A model generated the notes under the pieces. It saw only the letters and a program-made list of their open reading frames with translations, was not told the DNA's origin and searched no databases. Below are positions 24,452 through 35,342 of a stretch of DNA of 64,000 bases, in pieces (positions within the stretch are counted from its first letter, which is position 1; the number at the start of each line of letters is the position of its first letter). The position numbers were made by a program, and so were the translations under genes. Source of the stretch: Paulinella micropora (Eukaryota > Cercozoa > Imbricatea > Euglyphida); NCBI GenBank assembly GCA_009731375.1, contig BJOX01000018.1, positions 164,543-228,542 of the forward strand. Direction: 5' to 3'.

Positions 24452-27079
24452 ATGGAAGACGAGAATGAGCAGGCTGGTGTGACACCAACTGATTATGGTC
24501 CTAGTGAGGGAGGAGAGGAGCAGGAGACTCAGTACTCAGAAGAGAGGGGGGATAGAGATGGAGAGGAGAGAGAGGAGTATACGTATACAGCCGATGTAGA
24601 GTCGACAGGGGGGGGGGGTAATGCACAAGAAGCGAGTGCAGGTCAGACTGGAGGATCTCCATTGACAGAGGCAGAGAGAGAGATGGAGGATGTTGGCCAG
24701 AATATCCCAAATACATGGGAACAGTTGGCTACATATGATGATGAAGAGTCCTTCTTCCTTAACTACCCAACCTATTATAAAACACACATCTACATTCCTT
24801 ACGAGAAAAGGAATAGACCAGGACAAGGTCAAAGCAACCTCCTGATCGAAATTTCCGGCCTTGCCAAGCCTCTCTTCAACAAAGTGAGGTTTGAGCACGA
24901 AAGAGTGCCATTGCAGGATATCAAGTATGGCGACACTCTTACACTGTGCGACATATACGACATATCTGCAACACTCTACGCTGCTGTGCTCGTTGCGGAA
25001 TTTTATGAACGCACAAACATACAGTGGAAAAATAAACGCACAACTGCAGCATGGCTGTCTGTCTGTGGTGTCCCCACTGATATCAAGAATCTAGAAAGAA
25101 AGTTCGAAGGTAGAAACCAAAGTGGCATTGAGTTTGCCCTTGAGGCTTTTGTAACTGCCTTCACACGGGCTTACAACGAAATGTACAAAGCACTGAAAGA
25201 CAACACAAGGCAACATCCTGTTTACGAGGAGGTTGACCAGTCTTGTCAGGTGCTTGAACGCCTCACACAACTCCATAAGGGCCTCTTTGAGGGGAAGGAG
25301 CAAAAACCAACATGGAAACAATGGGCCCACACGAAGAATCACACTCTCATTAAAGGCCCTCTCACAACAATCCCAAATAATAACAGAGCTGATAAGTCTT
25401 CCATGAGAGAAAAGGCACACTTCCTCTCTAGTGCCACAGGGCTTGCACAGTTCGTGACTCATCTAGCACGACAGGTGAAAGAAGAAGAGACGAGACAGAA
25501 AGAGGAGAAGGAGCAGAAGGAGAAGATAGCTGTGGCAATGGCAGTAGCACGGGTGGCTCCACAGCCAACGGCTCCACCTACCACATCTAACCCAGCTCCC
25601 AAGAAAGCAGGAGGAGGACCCACAGGAGGAGGACCCCAAGGGGGAGGGACAGTAATTAACTTGACTGACTCCCAGAAGAAAAAGCAGGCGCTGCAGGCAG
25701 CCCTAGCTAAAATCAAAATTGGGGGAGGGGGCCTTAAGCTCTATGCTATCACTGCCAATGAGGCTGAACACAGAGAAGACCCTTATGACTAAGTTCAATG
25801 AGATGGACAGATGCTTCCAGCAAACCAGTGTGAGGTGGAGCAGGAGTATAAAGTCCTAGAACATCTCTGTGATCGATCCCTCCTTGGAGCTGGTTTTGAT
25901 CGTATAACTTACGAGAAGTACAGAGGAGAGGAGGAGCTAGCAAGGAAAGGTGGACATGCAGAGATGAGTTGTACTCTGGCCATTGCTGCCCTCATTCGAT
26001 ACTTTAAGGCAAGTGGATACCAACACTTGTGCACTGGCACATTGATTGGGTTTGAAATTTTCGACTTAGTATCGGAGCAGTTGCAGTCTGTCACTCAGCT
26101 TGCATCTGTCTTAACAAATGTGGGCACCCAGTACACTCTCTTTTATAACCACAAAGCCATACTCCTATATTTCCTCAGTGCTTTGCACGTCTACAACAAA
26201 AATAAGCTCACACTGCTCATGCAAGACTGCAAAACCTTCGACAAGGTAAAGCACTTGAACTTTTTGGAGATGAGCGTCTTTGAGGCCACGACTAAGGCCG
26301 TGAGCCCAAAAATGTTGTGGACCGAAGTAATGACCGCTTGTCAGAGGCTCGACAGCCAGACAGCATCCTTGATCGGTTCTGCATCGGCTTCTGCTCAACC
26401 GCAAGCCGCACATACGCAACGATCTCTAGGAAAGCGACCAAGAGAGAACAGTCGTGAAGCTAACACACCTTGTATTCGTTGGTGGGCACGGGCACAATGC
26501 TTCAAACACACAAATAAGAAATGCCCGTACAACCACGATGTCGAGGACACCCGCATCCGAAACACACTCCTCAAGAACGTACGGTCGGACGAAACCAACA
26601 CCGTCGCCGTTCTGCGCCGACTGCGCAAGGATCAGGGGTGGAAATTACAGGATGTCGCGGACCATGACCACGAACTAGCTGACGCGATCAATTCTCTTTT
26701 CGCTAGAGATGATCAGAAGACGGCAGCCATAGAAGCCGCAAGTAGAGGAAGAGGTGGAACACGAGGAAGAGGAGGAGGGAGAGGAATCAATCGAGGAGGA
26801 GGAGCCCCTTTCGCACGAGGCACATACACTCGCGGGGGGGAGAGAGGATTTGTGAGAAGAGGAGGAGGAAGAGGTGTATTTCAAGGTAGAGGAGGAGGAA
26901 GATGGGTTGGCCGAGGTGGATACGGCAGCGCAGAGCGCCCGTACCACAGAGATGGGGGCTGGGCAGACGGCTCGAGCTCAAGCTCGAGTTCCTCAGCACC
27001 ACAGGCCTATGCGACATCAGGCGCAACCACTACCGACACTGATGCCGACTCAGGTAACAGATTTGAGGTAGTCCAATGA
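24452..27079 (+). pseudogene. gag: Gag, copy 2, disrupted by two compensating frameshifts
   Basis: The first frame runs 24452-25792 (ATG to TAA). The second, in the same frame, begins after stops at 25790 and 25799 and ends with TGA at 27077. Between about 25770 and 25830 the homologous peptide lies in another frame, so one indel on each side has broken the gene. The C-terminal part keeps the CCCH finger (C-x8-C-x7-C-x3-H, first Cys codon at 26471) and the RGG tail. Similarity to Gag of copy 1 continues on both sides. Because the LTRs are nearly identical, the breaks are young or are assembly errors. Confidence 0.85.
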
Positions 27080-27086
27080 CTAGAGA
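27074..27086 (+). promoter_or_regulatory. Gag UGA in leaky context, copy 2
   Basis: Sequence CAA TGA CTA GAG. UGA followed by CUA is an established readthrough-promoting context. The downstream same-frame extension stays open to a TAG at 27323. Confidence 0.7.
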
Positions 27087-27264
27087 AGGAGGGAGAAAAC
27101 AGAACAACATGCATTGCACGATACACCGTTGTGCAGGTCCCAACCAAGGGTACCAGTGAGTCTAAGAGCCCACAGCAGGCCACAGACCAACTCAAAGGTA
27201 GTACAATACCAGTACACCCATCACGACAACAAACAGTGCATGCTGCTAATAGGCAGGCGAGTAA

Positions 27265-30200
27265 AGCGCTGGCAAAGAGAAAGCAGGGGGCCTGTCGCAG
27301 CCACAGCCGAAGAAAGCAAGAATAGAACCGGCAGTTAATCTTATCAAATTGCCGAGACAGACAATAGACAAGGAGGATGGAGGACATCAACCTCTCCTCA
27401 CGGTCTCAAACAGAGAAAGCAAGGACAATCATCCTTCGCCTGTGAACAATACCCAAAAAGACATTACAAAAACGGCGGAAAGGGAGGAGGAGGCGAACCT
27501 CGAGAAAAGGATACAGATTTTAGAACACAAGCTCCTTGTATTGGCCTTAAAAGGTCACCGGCCAGACGCTTTATGCTATACGAACCTTTTTTGTGAAACA
27601 TTAAATACCTTTATAAACGTTGGTAATGATACTATGGCGAATATTAATATTGTCGGCCAGAAATTTACTACGAAACACCATGAGTGGTTAGAAACTAATA
27701 TGAAAAAATCATCTGGCACCTTGAAAGGAGTTAGTAGTCGGACGGATATAACGGGCATCATCACTTTAAATTTTAAATTGAAATCCGGACGAGTATATCG
27801 AGTGGACTTTTACGTTGTCCCCGAATACCACGGATCTGTTCTTTTGTCGTACGACCAACTGGCGACAATGAACGTAGTGATTGATTGCGCCGCCAAAAGA
27901 GTCATATACGGCGTAGAGCCAGTAGAAGAATATACTGTCGACTCTCTCCATGCTATTGACTCATACGAGGCCCTACACCTAGGGGCATCGGAAGGGAAAC
28001 AGGTGGCCATTACACATGCATATGAGGCATATATGCCAACGGACGCGGTGTCTAAAGATGGTTCAAACCTGTCAGACAAGAGAGAGGCGGAGGTCTATAC
28101 GGCTACAGTCTCTACACAATGGGATAAAAAGTCGATAGACGATCTCATTGAAAAGAGGAAAGAGGAGATTATATGCATGGGAAAAAGGTGCCCATCGTTG
28201 GCGAGATTTGAAGAAGGAGCAGGGGCCGATGTATATATTACCAACGGGTATTGCTTTCACGTAAAGGTGGAAGAGAAGGACAGACAGGAGTTTATACCGA
28301 GGAGAAGGGGACGACTCCCTGATATCCCGGCAGAAGATATTAAAAGCTTTATTACCGAATTCTGGGGTGACGAGCCTACGTGGCCGCGCTCACTGACAGA
28401 AGTGAAAAAGTGCCTGCGCACTCTTTTTGAAAATAATAAACCATATACGGTCATACTCCCGTACAATGAGAAGGCGATATGGGCGCAGGAGATACGGGAC
28501 CGGCTTATTGATCATCCGATACCGGTGCCCTCACGGAAGCAACACTTAGTGGTGGCTTGTCGTCTCGGGACTCGTGAGCAGAGCAGTGCATACAAGCGGA
28601 AGCTCAGAGACCAGGACAAGTTGAAATTGATTCCTCAAGCATTCACATGCTTCGATGGTTTCTACACCCGAAAAGCTCCGTTGCAATATGCGAGATTAAT
28701 AGATATGTTGGTAGGTCTGGCGGAGGACGACGAACCAGACACTGCCACATATGAAAAAACGGGAATGGACGATATATCAGAAGAAGAGTTGGGCTTGGAG
28801 GAGGACAGAGCACCCCTCAAGCATCACAAGAGAATGTCAGAGGAGGAGTTTAAGGCGGCGATAGACGAGAAATTGGCAGGAGGAGCAGGTACGGAGAAGG
28901 AGAAAGAGGTTTTGAAAGAGAGATTGAAGGCGAACAAAATGATTTTTGACCCCCCTCAAGCGGGAGGTGTCAAGCCGGAAGACTTCACCGCGATTATTTG
29001 TAAAATACCAGGTGCTGAGCCTTCACCGGCGCCACGACGGGCAAATCTGAGTATACATGAAGCAAAGATCGCAGAAGAACAAGCGCGGCAGTTACTCGAT
29101 GAGGATTTCATTGAGAGATCGACATCTCCAATAGTTTCCCAACCGAGACTGGTGCCTAAACCGGGAGGAGAATGGCGCTTAACGGTTAACTATGCCCGCG
29201 TCAATAAAATTTTAGAGGAGGAACGAAATCCATTACCTACTCTTGAAGAAGGAAGGCGAGTATTGCGGAACGCCAAGCTATACTCAGTCATTGATCTGAA
29301 GAATGGCTTCTGGCAAATTCCACTGGATGAAAAGTCCAGATGGCTGACTGCATTTGTAGTAGGAATGGAGATATATCAGTGGAAAGTACTTCCGATGGGA
29401 CTCAAACAGGCCCCGGGACTCTTTCAGAAAGCGATGCAAAGCATGCTGAGTAGCAAATATGATGACCAGACAGAGGGAGGTTTCATGAGGAGAAGAGGAC
29501 AGAAGGCGGGAGAGTACGCATTTTGTTACATCGATGACATTATCGTGTACTCCAATACGATGGAAGAGCACATCGACCATCTAACAGACATTTTCAGGCG
29601 TATCAAACTATTTGGCCTGAAATGTAATTTGAAGAAATGTCAACTCGCAAAGACAAGCGTGACATATTTGGGGTACGAAATCTCTTACAATAGAGTCTCG
29701 ATATCCAAAGAGAAGAGGGAGGAGATCATGAGCCGGCAGAGGCCGAAGAATCGCACAGAGCTGCACTCATTTCTTGCGATGGCGCAATATTACAGCCAGT
29801 TCATACCCAATTGGGGTGCAACTCGGGCTAAGTTGGAGAGAATGATCGACTTCGGTGATTTTGAGAAGTGGGATGATGAAGCCTTAGAAGCGTACAACAC
29901 GCTCAAAGATCTCATCTACAAAGATCCGAAGGATGGCGGACTCGTGCTGATGATGCCCGACTTTTCGAAGCAATTCGTAGTCGACACAGACGCATCAAAG
30001 TTCGCGATCGGCGCAGTCTTACAACAGGAAGATGAGGAGAAAAAGTTGCGCCCGATCATGTTTATAAGTAGAAAGTTGTGCTCGGCGGAGCGAAACTATT
30101 GTACGAGACAGAGAGAGGCACTGGCGGTGGTCTGGGCCCTCAAACGGTTGAGAGAGTATTTATGGGGTGGACCTCAGTTTATAGTAAGGACTGATCACCA

Positions 30201-32862
30201 GAATTTACTATGGCTGATGAATCATGAACAGACTGGCCGTCTAGCGAGATGGCAGGCATTCTTGTCATGTTTCAATTTTACAATGGTCCATCTACCCGGC
30301 AAGCGAAATGTTGTCGCTGACAGCCTCTCCAGGCTAGAGTTTCACTCAGAAGTGGCAGCTCTCGTATCATCAGCAGAAATGGAGGATCTATCCCCAGACT
30401 GCACATACGAAGTGCATCATATCGAGTCGATGCAGATGGCGAGAGGGGTCCGATATAACCGATCGGGTCTACGTCATAGCCCGCAAGGTCCGGATCATGG
30501 GATATGTTGTACAGCACATGTCCTCGAGGATGCTGAGTGGTCCTATGAAGCATATGAGAATATGAAGGCGGAGATAAAACAAGAAGAGATTAAGCAAGAA
30601 GCATATGCGGAACCCCCGCAGGAGAACAAGGAGGAGTTAGACGAAAACCCTGAGAGGATAGGAGTGCAGCTAGAGGATGGGACTATCCACATAGCCTCAC
30701 CCACTGCATGGAGACAGCAACAGGCTCTCGATCCGGAGTTCAAAGAGCTAATACAGCTATACAAGAACCCGAACGAGCTGAAAATGACGAAGGAGATTAA
30801 GGAGCAACAGAAGGAGATGGGGTGGAGAGACGGTCTCTTGTGGTACAAAGGCCAACACGGGCGCTATGCATCACAACCAGACAAATGGACTCTCTGGGTT
30901 CCTGAGAAACTCAGACACATCATTTTTGTCGCTGCTCATAACTGCCCACTACTGGCGCACCCGGGCCGACAAAGAACGCATATGTTCATTTCGAGACGAT
31001 TCTGGTGGAAGAAGATGAAGGAGAATATTGATGAACAGGTCAATGCATGCATCCCATGCAAGACATCCAAAACACCATTGAAGGCGAATTTTGGCCTGAT
31101 CGGGACTTTTCCTTTACACTTAGGAATGTTCGAGTTCTTACACACTGATCATGTAGGACCTTTCCCGGTCACGACGGAAGGTTACAGATACCTTCTAACG
31201 GCCATAGACAGAGCCACCAACTATGTATGGGTGGTCCCAGTCAAAGACGTTACGGGCGAAACAACAGCCAAGGCGTTGATTGACAGGATCATCTCACAGA
31301 TTGGGGTGCCGAGAAAAATATGCTCAGATCGAGGCTCTGACTTTAATAATGAAGTCATCGACAAGCTATCTGCATATTACGGCATGAAATGGCAATATGT
31401 CACCGCCTATAACCCCAGAGCGAACGGCAAGATAGAGCGGGTGCATAGACCCCTCAAGGCCGCGCTGAAGATGTATTGTATGAAGAAGGAGAACCAAAAG
31501 GCATGGGTGGAGGCAGCATCCTCGTTTGCCTTTGCTATGAATTGCCTACCCTCTACAGCGTTAGGTGGTTCAAAAGGTTCCGTCTCGCCATACCAATTGG
31601 TATATGGGCGTGAGCCCGCCATCCCAGCCTCACTGCTGCACCCAAAAGATTCATGGGCAGATCAGGATGAGCTGTTTGGGGTGAGACTTCGGGCGAAGAT
31701 GGAGGCGGAGCAAATAGTACAGGCGCATAGGGAGGCGGAGCGCAGGAAGACTGATGCTGAAGGTGTCAGGCAGGCACACCTGGATCAAGTCAGATTTCAG
31801 GTCGGGGATATTGTACTACTGTATCATCCTCAGGTTCCTCAGGGAGTCAGCTCGAAGCTGTTCATCCACTGGAAAGGACCATACCAGATCATGGAACAGA
31901 TGGGGCCTTTGAATTATAAAATCAGGGGCAGAGGGAAAGTTCAAATAGTCAATGTACGAAGGCTGATTAAGTATGATCCCTTCCTACTTGAAGATGAGTC
32001 CGTTGATCAAGCACTCAAACGGATGGAGGCTGACTTTAAAGAGGTCCCACCAATCCGTCAGGAGGATATCTCGGAACGGGATGCCTACAGGGCACCAATT
32101 GCGGAGAAGGAGGAGGCTGAGCTGGAGAACAAGCGGGCCACCGACCGCAAAAGTGCGGCGGGGACTCAGACCCGCAAAAGGGTGGAGTCGAACGTGCCGG
32201 AAGGAAAGTTCACGGAGGCGCAAATAAGGAGAGCGCAAAATGACCTTATCTACGACCGACCGAGAAAGGCGATAAGGACGGCACGTTCGCAAGGAGTCCA
32301 TCAAGAGGGGAGCGATGACGGAGATCAAGACCCTCGCGCGGGCAATGACACTCTCGTTCACCCCAGTTGGAAAGAAGGAGATGCGATTGGACATATTTCA
32401 TGGGCCAAAGACGCTTTTTACTTGGTGAGGCCTGCGGCTCAACACGTAGCCGATGACACGCTCTCAGATTTATATCTCATGAGAGTCATGGCAGTACCTC
32501 ACAAACGCCATACGCGATCGAATCGAATTTCGACTGCGGCACAAATAATACAACCAGTCTTACATTTCTGGAGGAGTCTGGATCCAGTGGAAGATCCTAA
32601 AGTAAGACAATACCTTCCAGTATATAAAGACGCCAAGAAACTTGAGACATGGGATGATACCATATCTCCCACAGATAAAGATCATACCGCGTGGACCATA
32701 CAAGCACTACCACGAGGGGTGCTGGACATTCCTTTTGACTTGGCACAAGGCGCAATCCCTCACAAAATTTGGGACGTCCTCGAACAGTCTACCTTAGACT
32801 TAACTTTGGTTGGAGGTCCTCCACCAGGTAAAGGAGTCCGCGCGCGTAAACGGCGTCTATAG
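27265..32862 (+). CDS. pol: Pol polyprotein: protease-like, RT, RNase H, integrase, C-terminal extension (copy 2)
   Basis: Open from 27265 to TAG at 32860-32862. Numbered from codon 27349 (TTG), it is 1837 residues. Protease-like active site D94-T95-M96 in GNDTMANINIVG. A linker of ~350 residues follows. RT lies at ~590-770 with the YIDD box at 727-730; RNase H at ~875-1000 begins VVDTDASKFAIGA. The integrase zinc region is H1197, H1204, C1234, C1237; its catalytic triad is D1267, D1327, E1363 (exact DD35E); a GPY/F module starts at G1510. The last ~300 residues are an unassigned tail; no chromodomain is evident. There is no ATG at the start, and the frame is -1 relative to gag, whereas copy 1 is in the same frame, so a small indel near 27265-27322 probably occurred in this copy. 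Confidence 0.95.
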   Translation, partial: SAGKEKAGGLSQPQPKKARIEPAVNLIKLPRQTIDKEDGGHQPLLTVSNRESKDNHPSPVNNTQKDITKTAEREEEANLEKRIQILEHKLLVLALKGHRPDALCYTNLFCETLNTFINVGNDTMANINIVGQKFTTKHHEWLETNMKKSSGTLKGVSSRTDITGIITLNFKLKSGRVYRVDFYVVPEYHGSVLLSYDQLATMNVVIDCAAKRVIYGVEPVEEYTVDSLHAIDSYEALHLGASEGKQVAITHAYEAYMPTDAVSKDGSNLSDKREAEVYTATVSTQWDKKSIDDLIEKRKEEIICMGKRCPSLARFEEGAGADVYITNGYCFHVKVEEKDRQEFIPRRRGRLPDIPAEDIKSFITEFWGDEPTWPRSLTEVKKCLRTLFENNKPYTVILPYNEKAIWAQEIRDRLIDHPIPVPSRKQHLVVACRLGTREQSSAYKRKLRDQDKLKLIPQAFTCFDGFYTRKAPLQYARLIDMLVGLAEDDEPDTATYEKTGMDDISEEELGLEEDRAPLKHHKRMSEEEFKAAIDEKLAGGAGTEKEKEVLKERLKANKMIFDPPQAGGVKPEDFTAIICKIPGAEPSPAPRRANLSIHEAKIAEEQARQLLDEDFIERSTSPIVSQPRLVPKPGGEWRLTVNYARVNKILEEERNPLPTLEEGRRVLRNAKLYSVIDLKNGFWQIPLDEKSRWLTAFVVGMEIYQWKVLPMGLKQAPGLFQKAMQSMLSSKYDDQTEGGFMRRRGQKAGEYAFCYIDDIIVYSNTMEEHIDHLTDIFRRIKLFGLKCNLKKCQLAKTSVTYLGYEISYNRVSISKEKREEIMSRQRPKNRTELHSFLAMAQYYSQFIPNWGATRAKLERMIDFGDFEKWDDEALEAYNTLKDLIYKDPKDGGLVLMMPDFSKQFVVDTDASKFAIGAVLQQEDEEKKLRPIMFISRKLCSAERNYCTRQREALAVVWALKRLREYLWGGPQFIVRTDHQNLLWLMNHEQTGRLARWQAFLSCFNFTMVHLPGKRNVVADSLSRLEFHSEVAALVSSAEMEDLSPDCTYEVHHIESMQMARGVRYNRSGLRHSPQGPDHGICCTAHVLEDAEWSYEAYENMKAEIKQEEIKQEAYAEPPQENKEELDENPERIGVQLEDGTIHIASPTAWRQQQALDPEFKELIQLYKNPNELKMTKEIKEQQKEMGWRDGLLWYKGQHGRYASQPDKWTLWVPEKLRHIIFVAAHNCPLLAHPGRQRTHMFISRRFWWKKMKENIDEQVNACIPCKTSKTPLKANFGLIGTFPLHLGMFEFLHTDHVGPFPVTTEGYRYLLTAIDRATNYVWVVPVKDVTGETTAKALIDRIISQIGVPRKICSDRGSDFNNEVIDKLSAYYGMKWQYVTAYNPRANGKIERVHRPLKAALKMYCMKKENQKAWVEAASSFAFAMNCLPSTALGGSKGSVSPYQLVYGREPAIPASLLHPKDSWADQDELFGVRLRAKMEAEQIVQAHREAERRKTDAEGVRQAHLDQVRFQVGDIVLLYHPQVPQGVSSKLFIHWKGPYQIMEQMGPLNYKIRGRGKVQIVNVRRLIKYDPFLLEDESVDQALKRMEADFKEVPPIRQEDISERDAYRAPIAEKEEAELENKRATDRKSAAGTQTRKRVESNVPEGKFTEAQIRRAQNDLIYDRPRKAIRTARSQGVHQEGSDDGDQDPRAGNDTLVHPSWKEGDAIGHISWAKDAFYLVRPAAQHVADDTLSDLYLMRVMAVPHKRHTRSNRISTAAQIIQPVLHFWRSLDPVEDPKVRQYLPVYKDAKKLETWDDTISPTDKDHTAWTIQALPRGVLDIPFDLAQGAIPHKIWDVLEQSTLDLTLVGGPPPGKGVRARKRRL

Positions 32863-33692
32863 TAAGTATTTTTTTTTCTAGAAGTATTGTGGACCTGATC
32901 GATTGCGAACATAGCATTGATCCAAGATCGTCCCGACAACCTTTAGATATTAAAGCTACTACAGCATTCATTCTTCTAGAGATTAACAAGACACAGCTGA
33001 CAAAAAATAGGCATTCTATTCTCTTGCTTTGGCAGAGACAGACGAGACGGCCACGAAACAGCACTGGCACCGTTACGGGATCGCTATTTGAGTGAGCGAT
33101 GGTGTTTCCTGGATACGACCCGCATTAGTACCAGAATGATGATCTCATTAAAGACTCTACAGTCTAATCAAGAACTGATATATTTTAATAACATGAACTG
33201 CTACACCGGATTCCATCGATCTCTACTTGTATCGGCAAATCGCAAGATTAGGGCGCACTCAACCCAACTTCGGATATAGTCGTCAGACTTGATCACCTGA
33301 CATTATATTAAATGATACCGATTTATACAAGGCTATGTCTTCACAAAAAGTAAATGTATTAATATTTATGGAAACCGACGACCGGTTATTACATATATAT
33401 GGAAATGGCGACATTACATTATTATTCAACCATAAAACATTATACTTGGACATACTGCACAAATATCTTATCGACAGAAGAAAGAGGAAGATTTTAATAT
33501 AGATACTGAATGTGCTAGAGTATATATACGATTGGTACCGGGGCAAGTATAATTGTTGTTTTATAACGGCTATTTCGTGGGTTGATGTATCTTCATACAT
33601 AACTCTAAACGAATCTTAGTTAGAAAAGAAATCAGTTCAAAGCGTATTATGTCGGAAACGAAGTTCCGCCATAAAAAACTGGGAGGGGGTAC
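32863..33692 (+). other. 3' untranslated region and polypurine tract, copy 2
   Basis: 830 bp of AT-rich DNA without a supported gene. It ends aaaaaactgggagggggtac directly before the 3' LTR; the G/A run is the likely plus-strand primer. Confidence 0.75.
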
Positions 33693-33909
33693 TGTGGACA
33701 TCACCCCCCGAATTATCAGGTAAAAAACTTATTTATAGATTTCGTCTGGCCGGACACGTCTGAAATGCCAATTTGATCCTGGTCTTTTGGCGGCTTTTGT
33801 CTTTGCGTCACTGAGCTAATACAACGAGACATCATTCTCTTTTTTGAGGACTGTGTTTGGTTATATTACCGACTTACTCTTCCATTGAGCTATCGTTGGG
33901 GATAGTACA
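33693..33909 (+). repeat. 3' LTR, copy 2
   Basis: 217 bp. It differs from the 5' LTR at tatcAgg for tatcCgg, at aataCaac for aataTaac, and by one T in the run after ggcggc. Confidence 0.95.
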
Positions 33910-35136
33910 GCTATTAGATGGAACTTCCCAATAATCGAACTTCAGAATCACAGGTTTTAATGATAATATCTTGATAATAAGGAAACGTAAATATGTATCG
34001 ATTCTTTCATATTGACTAACAAAACTATTTGTTGGCAATCCCTGATGCAAGAGCAGATATATCCGTTCGATTTAAGCAAAGAAATAAGTATTATGAGCTT
34101 ACAAATACATAACATACAACATGCATGCATACATGAGATATATATATGTATATATACATATATATGTATATATATACACATATATATACATATATATATA
34201 TATACATATATATATAGAGAAAGAGAGAGAGAGAGGGGGGGAGGGGGGGGAAGGGGAGAGAGAGAGAGAGAGAGAGGCATGAGGGTGTTTGTGTGTGTGT
34301 GTGTGTATACATGAGTAGACAAATGAGCAAGTTGCTTTACAATGATACTTTAGGCCTTATTCAAATGCAAAGTTCACAAGTTCTGCCAAAAAGTCTGTGA
34401 GGAAAGACAAACAGTTGCAAAATATAATGCGTATTGCAGTAGTCGTTACCACGAAATATTGCAAAAGAATACGTACCGGCCAGGTAGTATGGTCGTCAAC
34501 AAGCAACATGTTTCATAAGCATTTACTTGGCCGGTACGTATGGTCGTCAACAAGCAACATGTTTCATAAGCATTTACTTAGGGTACATGCACAACTGTTG
34601 TGGTCAGCGCGATATTCAAGTGAACGAAACGACCTGTACGATTACCACCACAAGTTGAACATACGCCAGGAGATGCAATCGAAGGTATCCCTCCTCGTCA
34701 GCTAATAAAATTATATACCCTTGAACAAATATAAAAAATGAAAGGAAGCATATATGATAACAATACAATCCAAGAGATGCATATGCATAAAAACTCAGGT
34801 TACAAAAATTAAACAATTAATAAACAATAAAAAATAAATAAATAAATAAAATAAAACCAGCATTTAAACTAGCATTTACAATGGTTAGATGTCAGGAAAA
34901 ATGTAAACGCAAGCACGAAAGCACACACACACACATGCAGACATAAATGCACAACTACACACTAACAAGCACACACATACACCTATACGAATGCGAAATT
35001 GTTAGAGAGCCGCGGGGGGGGGGGCATAAGCAAGAGTTACAACAGCACAATTAAGTGTATACATGTATGAATGCATTTAAATATGTTTGTGTATACATGA
35101 CATGGGAGCCAAATGCAATACAAAAAGTGTTTACAG
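33910..35136. other. Intergenic AT-rich DNA with (TA)n, (GA)n and (CA)n tracts and a 51 bp tandem duplication
   Basis: (ATATAC)n at 34138-34215, (GA)n at 34216-34277, (GT)n at 34288-34306. A 51 bp period direct duplication lies at 34488-34590 (tatggtcgtcaacaagcaac twice). No gene supported. Confidence 0.7.
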
Positions 35137-35231
35137 TGATTCGGTGCGACGTGACCTGCCCGACGTTGTCTTCGTCGGCCACCATCACCATCACGTTCAC
35201 GACGGCGTCGGCGCCTTGGAAGCATTACCCT
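35137..35231 (+). CDS. Candidate orphan exon, unknown protein
   Basis: A GC-rich 95 bp island in AT-rich DNA, preceded by gtgtttacag and followed by the consensus donor CCT|gtgagt. One frame reads DSVRRDLPDVVFVGHHHHHV. Exons in this window are typically GC-rich islands of this size. No partner exon can be assigned with confidence. Confidence 0.4.
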
Positions 35232-35342
35232 GTGAGTGGCATAAAGATATTGATAAGGAACGATGTAGCCATGTAGCAAGAACAAAGAAGAAAATTTATG
35301 TAAGCTTAACTCTCATACAACAACATAAATCATCATCAAAAG

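Larger units (their letters stand above)
23600..33909 (+). mobile_element. Complete Ty3/gypsy-type LTR retrotransposon, copy 2
   Basis: 10310 bp bounded by two LTRs (23600-23817 and 33693-33909) and flanked by the direct repeat GCTA (23596-23599 and 33910-33913). The LTRs differ by two substitutions and one T, so insertion is recent. Order: LTR, PBS, leader, gag (frameshifted), UGA, short shifted spacer, pol in the order protease-like, RT, RNase H, integrase (the Ty3/gypsy order), 3' untranslated region, polypurine tract, LTR. It sits ~1.3 kb downstream of the unknown plus-strand gene. Confidence 0.96.

Noticed and set aside
24501-24898. Minus-strand frames over gag of copy 2
   Set aside because: Antisense shadows of the gag coding sequence.
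27265-27322. Programmed -1 frameshift site between gag and pol of copy 2
   Set aside because: No proper slippery heptamer in frame, and copy 1 keeps gag and pol in the same frame, so a chance indel is more likely.
31985-32862. Chromodomain or BAH domain at the end of Pol
   Set aside because: No chromodomain aromatic cage or BAH pattern can be identified by eye; left unassigned.
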